A DNA stretch of 64,000 nt from Roseiarcus sp963820795 (GTDB taxonomy: Bacteria; Pseudomonadota; Alphaproteobacteria; Rhizobiales; Beijerinckiaceae): positions 434,001 to 498,000 of the forward strand of contig CAWGBJ010000010.1 in NCBI GenBank assembly GCA_963820795.1, written 5' to 3'. This document shows, piece by piece, positions 17,795 through 27,383 of this stretch. The translations under genes and the position numbers were made by a program. Below the pieces are notes generated by a model. That model saw nothing but the letters and a program-made list of their open reading frames with translations, was not told the origin of the DNA and did no database searches. Position 1 is the first letter of the stretch. Every line of letters begins with the position of its first letter.

Positions 17795-18340
17795 TTGGCG
17801 CGCGTATCAGACGATCTCTTGCTCGCGGCACAGTCGGGCGACCGGCACGCGCTGACACAGCTCTTGGTGGCGCTGCAGCCGGACATTCGACGCTACGCCC
17901 GGCGCCATTGCCACCGCACCTCGTTCATCGAAGATGTGGTGCAAGAAGCACTCATCGTCGTGTACCGGCGCGTGGGCACGATCCGCAGTCCAGCCGCACT
18001 CGCCGGCTGGCTGGTGACCGTCATCGCGCGCCTTTGCATGCTGCCGGCGCTGATGCTGATGCGCGGAGTCGAGGAGCTCGCCAGCCTGGAAGAGTCACGC
18101 GAGTTCGCAAAGGTCCCGCCGGACGAGTTACGCATGGACTTGGTCCATGCGATCGAGTCGCTTTCGCCGTCCCATCGCGAAGTGCTGCTGCTGCGAGATC
18201 TCGAAGATCTGACGATTGGGGAAATCGCCGGGCGGCTCGGTGTGACGCGCGAAGCGGCCAAAAGCCGCTTGCGCCGCGCCCGCACATTGGTGCGCGAATA
18301 CCTGCTCGGCACAAAGGACAGCGGACGAGAGAGCACATGA
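17795..18340 (+). CDS. ECF-type RNA polymerase sigma factor
   Basis: A 181-residue sigma-70-family protein with regions 2 and 4 only. Region 2 spans about residues 20-90 (HCHRTSFIEDVVQEALIVVY) and region 4 about 115-170 (ALSPSHRE-like LSPSHREVLLLRDLEDLTIG, then EIAGRLGVTREAAKSRLRRA). It starts with TTG preceded by GAAGGGG at a suitable distance; no in-frame ATG exists near the domain start. Its stop overlaps the next ATG (ATGA), so the small membrane protein is translationally coupled and is a candidate regulator. Target promoters unknown. Confidence 0.88.
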   Translation: MARVSDDLLLAAQSGDRHALTQLLVALQPDIRRYARRHCHRTSFIEDVVQEALIVVYRRVGTIRSPAALAGWLVTVIARLCMLPALMLMRGVEELASLEESREFAKVPPDELRMDLVHAIESLSPSHREVLLLRDLEDLTIGEIAGRLGVTREAAKSRLRRARTLVREYLLGTKDSGREST

Positions 18341-18576
18341 ATTACTTTCGTGGAGCCGGCATGTTCGGGAGCGCCTTCCTGGGCGCACACCTGATGCGCG
18401 GCGCAGCTGCGGCGGCGCTACTCGCTTGGGCCATCGTCCACCAGACCACGCACCCTTGGCTATCCTTGGGCGCGGGCGTTGCCGCCCTCGTCGCGCTACG
18501 CGGATGCCCGATGTGCTGGACTGTGGGCTTGGTCGAGACGCTTTCGCAGGGCCGTCGCGATTCAACGAAAAGATAG
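18337..18576 (+). CDS. small membrane protein with CxxC, coupled to sigma factor
   Basis: A 79-residue protein with two hydrophobic segments (AAAAALLAWAIVH and LSLGAGVAALVAL) followed by GCPMCWTVGLVETL. The pattern resembles DUF2892/YgaP-like membrane domains, here with a CxxC motif at the end of the second helix. The ATG overlaps the sigma-factor stop as ATGA. In many ECF systems the coupled gene is an anti-sigma factor; this one lacks a recognisable anti-sigma domain, so that role is inferred from position alone. Confidence 0.7.
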   Translation: MNYFRGAGMFGSAFLGAHLMRGAAAAALLAWAIVHQTTHPWLSLGAGVAALVALRGCPMCWTVGLVETLSQGRRDSTKR

Positions 18577-18721
18577 TTGTTTGCGTGCGTGAGCCGGCGC
18601 CACGATGTCGGGGCTGGCGCGCCGTGGCCGATGAAGATGGGCACTACGTGTTCGCCGTGGCGCTATGATGCAACGGTTCAATTTCGCCGACCGCCTTGCG
18701 ACAGGACGGGAAGGAGGCGCC

Positions 18722-19225
18722 ATGCCAAAAACGATCGCGGTATTGGGCTCTGCTCTATTCTTCGTCGTCGCGCCCTTGGTGCTGGCGGGGTTCGTCCCGT
18801 GGTGGATCACACATTGGGAGTTCCGGCCGGCTTTTTCCGGCTTTGAACTGACCCGCGCCATCGGACTTATGTTGATCATTGCCGGAGTGCCCGGAGTTGT
18901 GGATTCATTTGCCCGTTTTGCGCTGGAGGGGCTGGGGACGCCCGCACCGATCGCGCCGCCACAAAAGCTCGTAGTGACTGGCCTTTATCGCTACGTGCGA
19001 AATCCGATCTACATCGCGGTCGTCGCGGTCATTTTTGGTCAGGCCCTTTTGTTTGGTGACTGGCGTCTCCTCTGGTACGGCGCGCTACTCTGGCTTTTTT
19101 TTCATGTCTGGGTGCTGATGATCGAAGAACCGACGCTCAAGCAAACATTCGGCACGGAGTACGAGAGCTTTCGGACGAATGTGCCGCGCTGGATTCCGCG
19201 GTTGACGCCATGGCGAGCCCCGTAA
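18722..19225 (+). CDS. ICMT/phospholipid-methyltransferase-like membrane protein
   Basis: A 167-residue integral membrane protein of the isoprenylcysteine carboxyl methyltransferase / phospholipid methyltransferase group. Several membrane helices precede the family motif YRYVRNPIYIAVVAV, and the C-terminal EEPTLKQTFGTEYESFRTNV forms the usual SAM-binding part. An excellent AAGGAGG site seven bases upstream fixes the ATG; a longer frame from 18665 would lack this support. It follows the sigma-factor pair by about 145 bases and may be part of the same unit. The methyl acceptor is unknown. Confidence 0.8.
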   Translation: MPKTIAVLGSALFFVVAPLVLAGFVPWWITHWEFRPAFSGFELTRAIGLMLIIAGVPGVVDSFARFALEGLGTPAPIAPPQKLVVTGLYRYVRNPIYIAVVAVIFGQALLFGDWRLLWYGALLWLFFHVWVLMIEEPTLKQTFGTEYESFRTNVPRWIPRLTPWRAP

Positions 19226-19444
19226 CGCGAGCATCATGACGACGGGCACTGCCTTCGCTAAGGTCCAAGCGCGCCTCTCCTCCCTGATCAGGTGCAGCAG
19301 CTGCGGCGGCGCCATGTCGGCTTGGGGTCATTCGCGACCGGGTCGAGCCAGCAGCAAGTCCGGCCATGTCAGCTATGCCGCCGAAAGCGGAAGTAGATTC
19401 AGGGCATTAGCGACGCAGCGATGGCCCATTGCGGGTTGATCACG

Positions 19445-20252
19445 CTGCCGTGGACATGATTCAAGCTCCGAAACGGGAGCCTCGAATCATGCGCTACGAA
19501 CTCAGCGATTATGAGTGGACTGCCATCAAACCGATGCTGCCGAACAAACCGCGTGGCGTTCGGCGTGTAAATGATCGTCGCGTGCTCAATGGCATCTTTT
19601 GGGTCCTCCGTTCGGGTGTGCGCCCTGGCGCGACCTGCCAGCGGCCTTTGGTCCCCGCACCACTTGTTATAATCGCTTCGTTCGCTGGCGGCGGGCGGGA
19701 GTTTGGGACCAGATCATGGATGCGCTGGCCGCTGGTCATGATCCGGCGGTGCAGATGATCGATACCTCTGTCGTGCGCGTGCACCAGCATGGGGCCTGTA
19801 TCGCGGACAACAATCATCAAGATATGGGTCGCTCGCGAGGGGGCCTTACGAGCAAGATTTCACGCGGTCGTGGACTCCAACGGCCTGCCAATCCGTCTTG
19901 CCCTCACGCCCGGTGAGACACACGACAATCGGCTGTGCTCGGCTCTCCTCATCGCGTTGCTGCCACAGACGATGCTGCTCGCGGATCGTGGATACGACGC
20001 TGACTGGATCAGGGAGCTTGCCCGCCAGCAGGGAGCATGGGCAAACATTCCGCCAAAACGAAATCGCAATGACCCGACCTGCTTCAGCCCGTATCTATGT
20101 CGCGCGCGCAACTTGATCGAGCGGTTCTTCAACAAGATCAAGCAATATCGGCGTGTCGCGACCCGATACGACAAACTCGCGGCCAACTATTTGGCATTCA
20201 TCAAGATCGCATCAATCCGCGTTTGGCTACGTGCTAATGAGTCCACGCCCTG
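19445..20252 (+). mobile_element. IS5-family (IS427-like) insertion sequence, degenerate
   Basis: A transposase-bearing segment of about 0.8 kb. Candidate ends show inverted similarity: CCGTGGACATGATT on the left and AATGAGTCCACGCCC on the right share GTCCACG in opposite orientation. An imperfect hairpin (GATTC...GAATC, 19458-19488) precedes the transposase start. The boundaries are approximate. The element is next to a decayed thermonuclease gene, which its arrival may have disrupted. Confidence 0.6.
19489..20252 (+). pseudogene. IS5/IS427-family transposase, two frameshifts
   Basis: Translated pieces in three frames together give one transposase: MRYELSDYEWTAIKPMLPNK to VLRSGV, then APWRDLPAAFGPRTTCYNRF to GRSRGGLTSKI, then HAVVDSNGLPIRLALTPGET to IRVWLRANESTP. 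The DDE pieces are visible (MIDTSVVRVHQH; LLADRGYDADW; ARNLIERFFNKIKQYRRVAT). The breaks are near 19618 and 19855; at the second, AAGATTTCACGCG has one T more than expected. Some IS427-group elements use one programmed frameshift, but two breaks and the lack of the usual stop after ESTP point to an inactive copy. Confidence 0.8.
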
Positions 20253-20349
20253 GACATGGCTACTTATCGATGCATCGCGTTCATCGCCGGCGCCGGGTGC
20301 CGCCAGGACTGTCCGGTCACGAAAGCCGCTGCATTTCTTCACGATCCCG

Positions 20350-20560
20350 CGGCGGGTTCAGAGGCTGCGGCCTCCGCGTTCCTGGCTGGTCTGGCGGTCC
20401 TCCGGCGCATCAATTCCCAAAGCCAGATTCGTGTGCCGGCCACGATGAGGGTGTCGCCCGTCCACGACGATGGAATGGCCGACATCCGGTGCGGGCGCGG
20501 CGGCGGCCGGAACGCGTTGCGGTTGGGACGACCCATTCTGGTAGGCCGGTTATGCGCCAT
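20350..20560 (-). pseudogene. thermonuclease (SNase-like) N-terminal remnant
   Basis: Fragments typical of exported SNase-like nucleases occur in three frames: SIVVDG, then GDTLIVAGTRIWLW, then GIDAPEDRQTSQERG. Family members begin with the same order (VDGDTL, RIRLWGIDAPE). The rest of the domain, including its later catalytic Arg and Glu, cannot be traced before the insertion sequence. The remnant has at least two frameshifts and is cut short, so it is almost certainly non-functional. The call rests on short motifs. Confidence 0.4.
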
Positions 20561-21588
20561 TATTCATCGTCCTGTTTGATTACCCATCGCTCGAAGTCGG
20601 TCGGAATGACGTTGCTCCCACAGATGATCGTCACCACCCGTTTGCCCCTGTAGCGGGCTCGGTCCTCCAATATCGCCGCAACGCCAAGGGCGGCCGATGG
20701 CTCCACGACGAGTTCCGCGTGGCGATAAAGCATGCGCATTCCGACAATGATGCTGCGTTCCTCAACCAGCGGGACGTGGTCGGCGACGGCCAGCAGGTCG
20801 TCAAGAACCGCCGGGATCGGGCAGCGGCCAGCGACTCCATCCGCGATCGTGTCGACGCGGTCGGTCTCGACGACGGATTTTGCCCTCCACGACAACGCCA
20901 TCGCTGGCGCGCCGCTTGGTTGCACGCAAACGATCTCGACCATTGGGGCCAGGCATTTGAAGACAAAGCCGACGCCCGTCGCCATGGCGCCGCCCCCGAG
21001 AGCAACGAGCACGGCGTCTACGGGACCCCCGTCCTTGATGAGTTCGAGCCCAATCGTCCCGGCGCCTTCACAGGTATCGAGGTTTTCGCTGTCCTCAACC
21101 AGAAACGCGCCTTCGATGTCAGCCATCCGCCGCGCCAGATGGCGAGCATCATCAAAGTCGCCGTCGACAAGCCGTACGGCCGCGCCCAACGCGCGGATGC
21201 GTTCCAACTTGTAGGGGTTAGCTGTGGCGCCGGCCACGACCGTTACGGAAATCCCGCGGCTTTGTCCGCTATAGGCCAGCGCCAGCCCGAGGTTGCCGAC
21301 GCTCGCACAAACGGCCGACCTGGAACCGGGGTTGTCGGTCAGCCGCGCCATGGCTGTCTCAGTGCCGCGGCCCTTAAAACAGCGGACAGGATTGGCGGTT
21401 TCGAGTTTGATAGTGAGCTCGCAATCCAGCGCTTCGCCGAGCGCTGGGCATGCGTATTGCGGCGTGTTTCGGAAGACCGGCGCAATTCGGGGGACTGCGG
21501 ATCCAATCCTGTCGAGATCCAATCGGGTCTGTGGCTCGGCTCGCCGACCGGTTGCGGGAAGGGTTTGTTTGGGCGGCAGCATGCTCAC
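20560..21588 (-). CDS. threonine/serine dehydratase-like PLP enzyme
   Basis: A 342-residue fold-type II PLP enzyme of the threonine ammonia-lyase / serine racemase group. The PLP lysine lies in NPVRCFKGRGTE; the substrate-binding region is CASVGNLGLALAYSGQ and the phosphate-binding glycine loop is VALGGGAMATGVG. It has no C-terminal ACT domain, so it resembles catabolic dehydratases rather than allosteric IlvA. The usual S-x-K-x-R-G-A is here C-F-K-G-R-G-T, which may alter specificity. The GntP-type permease lies about 95 bases upstream on the same strand, suggesting uptake and breakdown of a hydroxy-amino acid, but this is inference. Confidence 0.82.
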   Translation of the reverse strand: MSMLPPKQTLPATGRRAEPQTRLDLDRIGSAVPRIAPVFRNTPQYACPALGEALDCELTIKLETANPVRCFKGRGTETAMARLTDNPGSRSAVCASVGNLGLALAYSGQSRGISVTVVAGATANPYKLERIRALGAAVRLVDGDFDDARHLARRMADIEGAFLVEDSENLDTCEGAGTIGLELIKDGGPVDAVLVALGGGAMATGVGFVFKCLAPMVEIVCVQPSGAPAMALSWRAKSVVETDRVDTIADGVAGRCPIPAVLDDLLAVADHVPLVEERSIIVGMRMLYRHAELVVEPSAALGVAAILEDRARYRGKRVVTIICGSNVIPTDFERWVIKQDDE

Positions 21589-21684
21589 CTCCGCCTTCGA
21601 GTCCTTGGGTTGGACGGGCGAGAATATCCAGTCGAACCCGCGCCTTCATCGGACCCTTCGTTGAGGCGCCTAGAGAAATCTGCT

Positions 21685-23157
21685 TCAGAATGATCCGAGC
21701 AACGATCCGAGCACGATGACGACGACGAGCGCGAGGATCGCGCCGAGGATCGCCACCATGAAAATGTCCTTGTAGCTTTCCCGATGCGTCGAACCGCAGA
21801 CGGCGAGCAGCGTGACCACCGCGCCGTTGTGCGGCAGGCTGTCGAGCGTGCCCGACCCGATGACCGCGACGCGGTGCAGAAGCGCCGGGTTCATGCCGAT
21901 CTGGGCAGCCCGCTCGAGATAGACCGGCCCGAGAGCGTCGAGCGCGATCGTCAGTCCTCCGGAGGCCGAACCGGTCAGGGCCGCGAGCGTGTTGGTGGCG
22001 ACCGCCAGCGACACCAGGGGGCCGCCGCCGATGCCGAGCACGGCGTCGCGCACCACCTCGAATGCCGGCATCGCAGCGACCACGGCGCCGAACCCGACGA
22101 GGCTCGCGACGCTGATGGCAGGCAGCGCCGAAGCGTTGACGCCGGCGTCCATGGTCAGGCGCAGGTCGGGAATGCGACGGAGATTGAGGAGGAGAACCAT
22201 GACGATGGCGCAGGAAAGGGCGGCCATCACCGACCACACGCCGCTGACGCTCGCCGCCGAGGTCGAGCCCCATCGCGGTTCCGCCAAAAAGCCGAGATCC
22301 AGCCGCGGCAGAACAACAAGCGACAGGACAAGGTTGACCAGAATGACGACGATGATCGGCGCTGCCGCTGCGGCAATGGAGGGAGGCTGCAACGCCGCCT
22401 TCCCGTGCGCGATTTCGGCGGGATCGAACTCCCGGGCGGTCGTCGCGCGCTCGCGCATCTTCTCGTCGTCGGCGAGGCGTTCGGCCGGAAGCGGCGCCTC
22501 GTCGCCGAAGCCCTCGCCTTTCTGTTTCGCCGCGGCCTCCTCTCGGGCGAGCCACCACAAGCCGAAGCCGAGCATGATCAGCGACGCCAGCACGCCGAGA
22601 CCGGGCGCGGCGAATGGCGTCGTGCCGAAGAAGGGCATCGGAATGGTGTTCTGGATCGACGGCGTGCCGGGCATGGCCGACATGGTGAAGGTCGAAGTGC
22701 CCAGCATGATCGCCGCCGGCATCAGGCGCCGGGGAATGGCGGCGGCGCGGAAGAGGTCCTGCGCCATGGGCGCGATGACGAAGAAGGCGACGAAGAGGCT
22801 GACGCCGCCGTAGGTGACGATCGCGCCGCCCAGAACGACGGCGAGAATGGCGCGTTTCGCGCCGAGCTTTTGCGTCATGAATTCGGCGATCGCGGTCACC
22901 GAACCGCTGTCCTCCATCAGCTTGCCGAACAGCGCGCCGAGCAGGAAGAGCGGGAAGAACTGGGCCAGAAAGCCGGCGGCGCTGCGCATGAACGTCTGCG
23001 TCCAGTGCGCCAGCAGCGGTTCGCGCGAAAAAAAGGCCGCGATGACGGCGGCGAGCGGCGCGAGCAGGAGGACGCTCCAGCCTTTGAAGGCGAGCCAGAT
23101 CAGGAGCCCGAGCCCGACCAGGATTCCGAGAAGTCCGATGAGATCGGAAACGCTCAT
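21685..23157 (-). CDS. GntP-family organic acid permease
   Basis: A 490-residue inner-membrane symporter with about 12-14 hydrophobic segments. GntP-type sequence is seen in GGVSLFVAFFVIAPMAQDL, MSAMPGTPSIQNTIPMPFFG and the C-terminal SGTLDSLPHNGAVVTLLAV. Relatives carry gluconate and other hydroxy acids or D-serine. A charged cytoplasmic loop (EGFGDEAPLPAERLADDEKM) splits the two halves. Its start lies three bases after the patatin stop and the dehydratase-like gene follows, so the three are probably one operon. The cargo cannot be read from sequence. Confidence 0.85.
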   Translation of the reverse strand: MSVSDLIGLLGILVGLGLLIWLAFKGWSVLLLAPLAAVIAAFFSREPLLAHWTQTFMRSAAGFLAQFFPLFLLGALFGKLMEDSGSVTAIAEFMTQKLGAKRAILAVVLGGAIVTYGGVSLFVAFFVIAPMAQDLFRAAAIPRRLMPAAIMLGTSTFTMSAMPGTPSIQNTIPMPFFGTTPFAAPGLGVLASLIMLGFGLWWLAREEAAAKQKGEGFGDEAPLPAERLADDEKMRERATTAREFDPAEIAHGKAALQPPSIAAAAAPIIVVILVNLVLSLVVLPRLDLGFLAEPRWGSTSAASVSGVWSVMAALSCAIVMVLLLNLRRIPDLRLTMDAGVNASALPAISVASLVGFGAVVAAMPAFEVVRDAVLGIGGGPLVSLAVATNTLAALTGSASGGLTIALDALGPVYLERAAQIGMNPALLHRVAVIGSGTLDSLPHNGAVVTLLAVCGSTHRESYKDIFMVAILGAILALVVVIVLGSLLGSF

Positions 23158-23160
23158 CGT

Positions 23161-24210
23161 TCACACCTCGGCGAGCAGGACGTCGATGTCGACCGTGGAA
23201 CGCTTGCCGATGTCCTCGCCGTGCTCTGTCAGAAACGCGTCCGCGCTGCGCCGCCCCTCCTCCTTCAGCATCGTGAGAAACGCCTTCTCGGCGTTGAGCT
23301 TCGAGGAAGCGCCGAACTCCGCGAGCTTGTCGGTCATGATCCGGTGGGTGCGCATCTGCGCCCAGCGCGCGCCTTCGCCGCTGCCTGGATCGACCGCCTG
23401 CCGCAGAAGCGCGATCATACGCACCTCCTTCATCAGCGATGCGTTGAAGGAAATCTCGTTGAGGCGGTTGAGGATTTCGCTCGCCGTGCGCGGCGTTTCG
23501 CGGCGTTCGCGCGGATTGATCTGGATGAGGATGGTGTCGTGCGCGTCGCTTTCGCGAATGAGCGGCGTGATGGTCGGGTTGCCGACGAACCCGCCGTCCC
23601 AATAGGGCTCGCCGTCGATCTCGATCGCCTGGAACATCGTCGGCAGGCAGGCGGAGGCGAGAAGCACGTCCGGCGTGATCTCCTTGTTGCGGAACACCCG
23701 CCCGCGCCCGGTGTGCACGTTGGTCGCGGTGATGAAGAGCTTGATTGAGGCTTCTCCGAGATGGTCGAAATCGATGCTCTCGCGGAGGATGTCGCTGATC
23801 GGATTGAGGCCCAGCGGATTGAGGTTGTAGGGCGAAACGACCCTCGACATCAGGTCCATGACGAGATAGGCGGGAGACGTGTCGAGCGTCCAGCGATTCA
23901 TCAGCCGGTCGACCGGCGAACGCTGGATCGGGCTGAATCGGGCGGCCTCCGCTACGCGATTCCAATAAGCGTCAAGCGCCTCGCGCGCGCCTTTCGCGCC
24001 GCCTTGCATATAGCCGCTGACCAGCACCGCCGCGTTCATCGCGCCGGCCGAGGTGCCCGAAATCGCCTCGACCTTGAGCCACGGCTCCTCGAGCAAGCGG
24101 TCGACCACGCCCCAGGTGAAGGCGCCGTGCGACCCGCCGCCCTGCAGGGCAAGGTCCACAAGGACCGTGTCGCGAGCCGCGTCGCGCCGCCGAACTCCGT
24201 TGTTCGCCAT
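23161..24210 (-). CDS. patatin-like phospholipase
   Basis: A cytoplasmic-looking serine hydrolase of about 349 residues. The oxyanion loop (LALQGGGSHGAFTWG), nucleophile elbow (ISGTSAGAMNAAV, GxSxG) and the dyad Asp in YWDGGFVGNP are all present, so it should be active. Homologous alphaproteobacterial proteins are often found near poly-hydroxybutyrate or lipid genes, but substrates are mostly unknown. The start at MANNGVRRRD is preferred because of a GGGGTGG stretch upstream; MGWTG five codons earlier is possible. It heads the apparent patatin-permease-dehydratase operon. Confidence 0.88.
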   Translation of the reverse strand: MANNGVRRRDAARDTVLVDLALQGGGSHGAFTWGVVDRLLEEPWLKVEAISGTSAGAMNAAVLVSGYMQGGAKGAREALDAYWNRVAEAARFSPIQRSPVDRLMNRWTLDTSPAYLVMDLMSRVVSPYNLNPLGLNPISDILRESIDFDHLGEASIKLFITATNVHTGRGRVFRNKEITPDVLLASACLPTMFQAIEIDGEPYWDGGFVGNPTITPLIRESDAHDTILIQINPRERRETPRTASEILNRLNEISFNASLMKEVRMIALLRQAVDPGSGEGARWAQMRTHRIMTDKLAEFGASSKLNAEKAFLTMLKEEGRRSADAFLTEHGEDIGKRSTVDIDVLLAEV

Positions 24211-24447
24211 GCCTGTCCACCCCAACCAAAATTGCGCAGCCGATGCGACTGCTTACGCCGAAGCCACGAATTTGCGTCGCTTATGGAAGGCGCTATCCCC
24301 CACGCGGTTCCCGACTCTTACCCTGCCGCACGCGGTCGCGCTCGACAAGCCTGGATTTGGCGTGACGGCTGTACATGGCCGTCCGCTTCGGGCACAACCC
24401 GCAAAGTGGCCGCGTTTGGCGCTCGCGGCCCTTTAAGGAACGCTTCG

Positions 24448-25476
24448 ATGGCTCGCGACTCGGCCGTGAACATTGCGGTCGGGCTGATCGCGGCGGTCGC
24501 CGTCTCCTTTGCCGCCTATCAGGCTTCCGTCGTCTTCGCGCCGCTGACCCTTGGCCTTTTCATCATCGCGCTCGTCTGGCCGCTGCAGGAGCGGCTGCAA
24601 CAGCGGATCCCGGCGCTGCTCGCGCTCGCGATCACCATGACGGTCACGGCCGCCGTCATGCTGGCGTTCGCTTCGCTCGTCGTTTGGGGCTTCGGCCGCG
24701 TCGGCCAGTCGGTCATCGCCGACTCGGGCCGCTATCAGGCGATCTTCGACGTCGCGATCGCCTGGCTTGAAAGTCACGACATATCCGTGGCCGGGCTGTG
24801 GGCGGAGCATTTCAACGTCGGCTGGGCGCTGCGCTGGGCGCAGCAGATCACCGGCCGCCTCAACACGACTCTGACCTTTTGGCTGATCACGCTCGTCTAC
24901 GTGATCCTGGGCCTCATGGAGGTCGACGTTCTGCGCCGCAAGGCGCGGGCCTTGATCGCGCCCGAGGCGGCGCTCAGGCTCCTGTCGGCGACCGCCGACA
25001 CGGCGGGCAAGTTCCGCAAATACATGGTCGTGCGAACGCAGATGAGCGTCGCGACCGGCGTGCTCGTAGGCGTCTTCGCCTGGGCCGCGGGACTTGAGTT
25101 CGCGGTCGAATGGGGCGTCATCGCCTTTGCCCTGAACTATATCCCCTTCATTGGGCCCTTCGTCGCGACCCTGTTCCCGACCTTGCTGGCGATGGCGCAA
25201 TTCGGGTCCTGGCAGGCGGTTCTCGGCGTTTTCGTCGGCCTCAACATCATCCAGTTCGTCATCGGCAGCTATGTCGAGCCGCTGGTGTCCGGCAACGTGC
25301 TCTCGATCTCGCCGATGGTCGTACTGTTCGCCGTCTTTTTCTGGACCTTTCTCTGGGGCCTGTACGGGGCCTTCATCGGCGTTCCGATCGCCATCGCCGC
25401 GCTGACCTTCTGCGGCCATTACCCGTCCGCCCGATGGATCGCCGAGCTGTTCGGCGGCCCCGCGCCGCGCGCCTAG
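24448..25476 (+). CDS. AI-2E family membrane permease
   Basis: A 342-residue membrane protein of the AI-2E (PerM/UPF0118) family, with about eight helices, an amphipathic middle part, and the conserved C-terminal block ALNYIPFIGPFVATLFPTLL then GSYVEPLVSGNVLSISP. Members export varied small solutes, including autoinducer-2 or Na+/H+ exchange in some bacteria; function here is undetermined. An AAGGAA site lies seven bases before the ATG. It is convergent with the metallophosphoesterase gene, only 11 bases apart, and divergent from patatin. Confidence 0.88.
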   Translation: MARDSAVNIAVGLIAAVAVSFAAYQASVVFAPLTLGLFIIALVWPLQERLQQRIPALLALAITMTVTAAVMLAFASLVVWGFGRVGQSVIADSGRYQAIFDVAIAWLESHDISVAGLWAEHFNVGWALRWAQQITGRLNTTLTFWLITLVYVILGLMEVDVLRRKARALIAPEAALRLLSATADTAGKFRKYMVVRTQMSVATGVLVGVFAWAAGLEFAVEWGVIAFALNYIPFIGPFVATLFPTLLAMAQFGSWQAVLGVFVGLNIIQFVIGSYVEPLVSGNVLSISPMVVLFAVFFWTFLWGLYGAFIGVPIAIAALTFCGHYPSARWIAELFGGPAPRA

Positions 25477-25487
25477 ACTTACCCTCA

Positions 25488-27273
25488 TTAAGCCGCGGGC
25501 ATCGGTTCGATTTCGATCCGCTCCGGCTGGAGCAGGCGCATCGACCCGTCGCTTCCAGCAGCCAGGCCATGGACGTAGAAGTGCGTCCGCACGTTCGGAG
25601 GCCCCATCACCGGCGAGGGGGCCGAGATGATCTTCAGGCGGCCGCATGCGCCGATCCAGTCGATATGGCGATGGCCGTGCATGACCACGACGCGCTCGGC
25701 GTAGGGCTTCAGCACACGCAGGAACCAGCTGCCGTTGATAAGCGCGGTGCCGACCCGCTCGGAAAACGCCTCGACCGGCATCGGGTATTCGGCGAGGTGG
25801 TGGTGCAACGCCACGATCCAGCGGGCTTTCGGATGCGCGTCGAGGGCGCCCGTCAGGCGCTGGGCCTGGCCGGCGGCGATCAAGCCGAGCGCGTTGGTGA
25901 AGGAGAAATTCGTGTCGGCGTTCGAATCGAGGAGCGCCACCCCGAGCCCGTCCTCCTCGGCGGGCGGCACGATCAGCGGAAAGAGATCGTCCCAGAGCCG
26001 GGCGAGGCGCGCGGACGGCCGCAAGCCGCCGGCGTCCGCGAACGCTTCGAGCGCCTGCCGTTGCGGCTCCAGCGCGGCGGCGAGCGCGGGTCCCGGCGTT
26101 GCGCCCTCGAAACTGGCGAGGCGCGCGCGTTCGCCCTGGACCGCGGCGATGGCGGAGAGCGCGCGCATCTTGCGCAGCGTCTTGACCGGGCTGAATGGCA
26201 GATCGAGCCGCGCGGGGTTGCTCCGATCGACGATGTTGACGTCGTGGTTGCCGGGCAGAATGAGCGCGCGGCGGGCGAGATCCGGGTGAGCCTCGAGGAT
26301 GTCGAGAAACTCGGCCCATTCGGCGGCGATTCCGGCGTCCGTCATATCGCCGCTGATCAGCACGAGGTCGAGCGGCTCGACGGCGTGCAGCGCCGCGAGC
26401 CGCTCCATCGCGCGCACGAGCCGCTCGTTGCCGCGCGGGCCGGCGCGCCCGCTCTCGACGCGAAAGCCGTAGCGCTCGCCCACCACATGCACGTCGGAGA
26501 GATGCGCCACGCGCCAGACGCGGTCGCCGGGGCCGGCGGCGTCGAACCCCTCGAGATCGAGCGGCTGGTCGGCGGTCGCGTCGGCGAAGCCCCAGACGAG
26601 CGCCGCGACGGCGAGATAGGAGGACATGACGACGATCGTGTTGGCGATCGTCGGAAGGATGAGCAGTTGCGGCGAGGCGAGATCGGCGACCGTGCCGATC
26701 CAGCGCGTCGCCGGCCACGCCGCGAGCGCTACGAGCGCCGCGACGGCGAAGAGAAGCAGCCCGGCCCCGGCGCAGCTCATCGCCCGCAGGCGCGCCAGCG
26801 ACGCGCCGCTGCGGCGCTTCAGCGACCGTTCGGTCAGGTGCCTGCAGCGCCTCGCGCCAGAGCGCGTATCCGGGCTGGACGGCAAGCGCGTTCAGCGCCC
26901 AGAAGTTTGTTTCCGCCAGGCGGAACAGCGGGCGCCAACCGATCCAGGCGACCGCCAGGAGCGCGGCGAAGGCGATCGCGGCGCCGATCCCCGTCGCCTG
27001 GGCGAGCCGGTCCGAGGCCTTGCCGATCCAGCCGCCGAGCACGAGCGGCGCGAGGCCGAGCAAGACGGCGGGCAAGAGCATCGACGCCGCCCAGGCGAAG
27101 ACAAGCTTCGGCAGGCTGATCTCGGCAATGAGGCTGCCGGCGATGGCGAGAAGCGAGCGCTGCTTCGTGGCGGAGCGGTCGTTCTCCATGTCGCCGAGGC
27201 GCGGATCGAGAAACGGCTCCGCGCCTTTTGGCCCGCGGCGGCCGCGCTCTGTCTCGACGGCGGGAAGGTTCAT
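25488..27273 (-). pseudogene. membrane-anchored metallophosphoesterase, frameshifted
   Basis: A calcineurin-like phosphoesterase with N-terminal membrane helices. The first part (MNLPAVETERGRRGPKG, then LIAEISLPKLVFAWAASMLL and further helices to YALWREALQ) is in one frame; HLTERSLKRRSGASLARLRA and the catalytic domain are in the next. Metal ligands are visible in order: HLSDVHV, SGDMTD, LPGNHDVN, ALHHH and VMHGHRHID. The break is near 26840, where CTGCAGGCACCTGACC has one G more than needed. The span is 3n+1 and would give about 594 residues. Such proteins hydrolyse cyclic nucleotides or nucleotide-lipids; substrate unknown. Confidence 0.8.
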
Positions 27274-27383
27274 GGGGCGCGCGCGGCTCGTGGAACGGTC
27301 CAGAGGCTTAGCAGGCGCGGCGCCCATCCGGTAGCGCCCGTCCTTGTACCGGAGCCTACGCGCTCGGCGCCGCTCGGAGACCT

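Noticed and set aside
21374..23965. Long minus-strand frame (863 codons) across permease and patatin
   Set aside because: It is another frame of the same strand, Arg-rich and without motifs; the permease and patatin explain the region.
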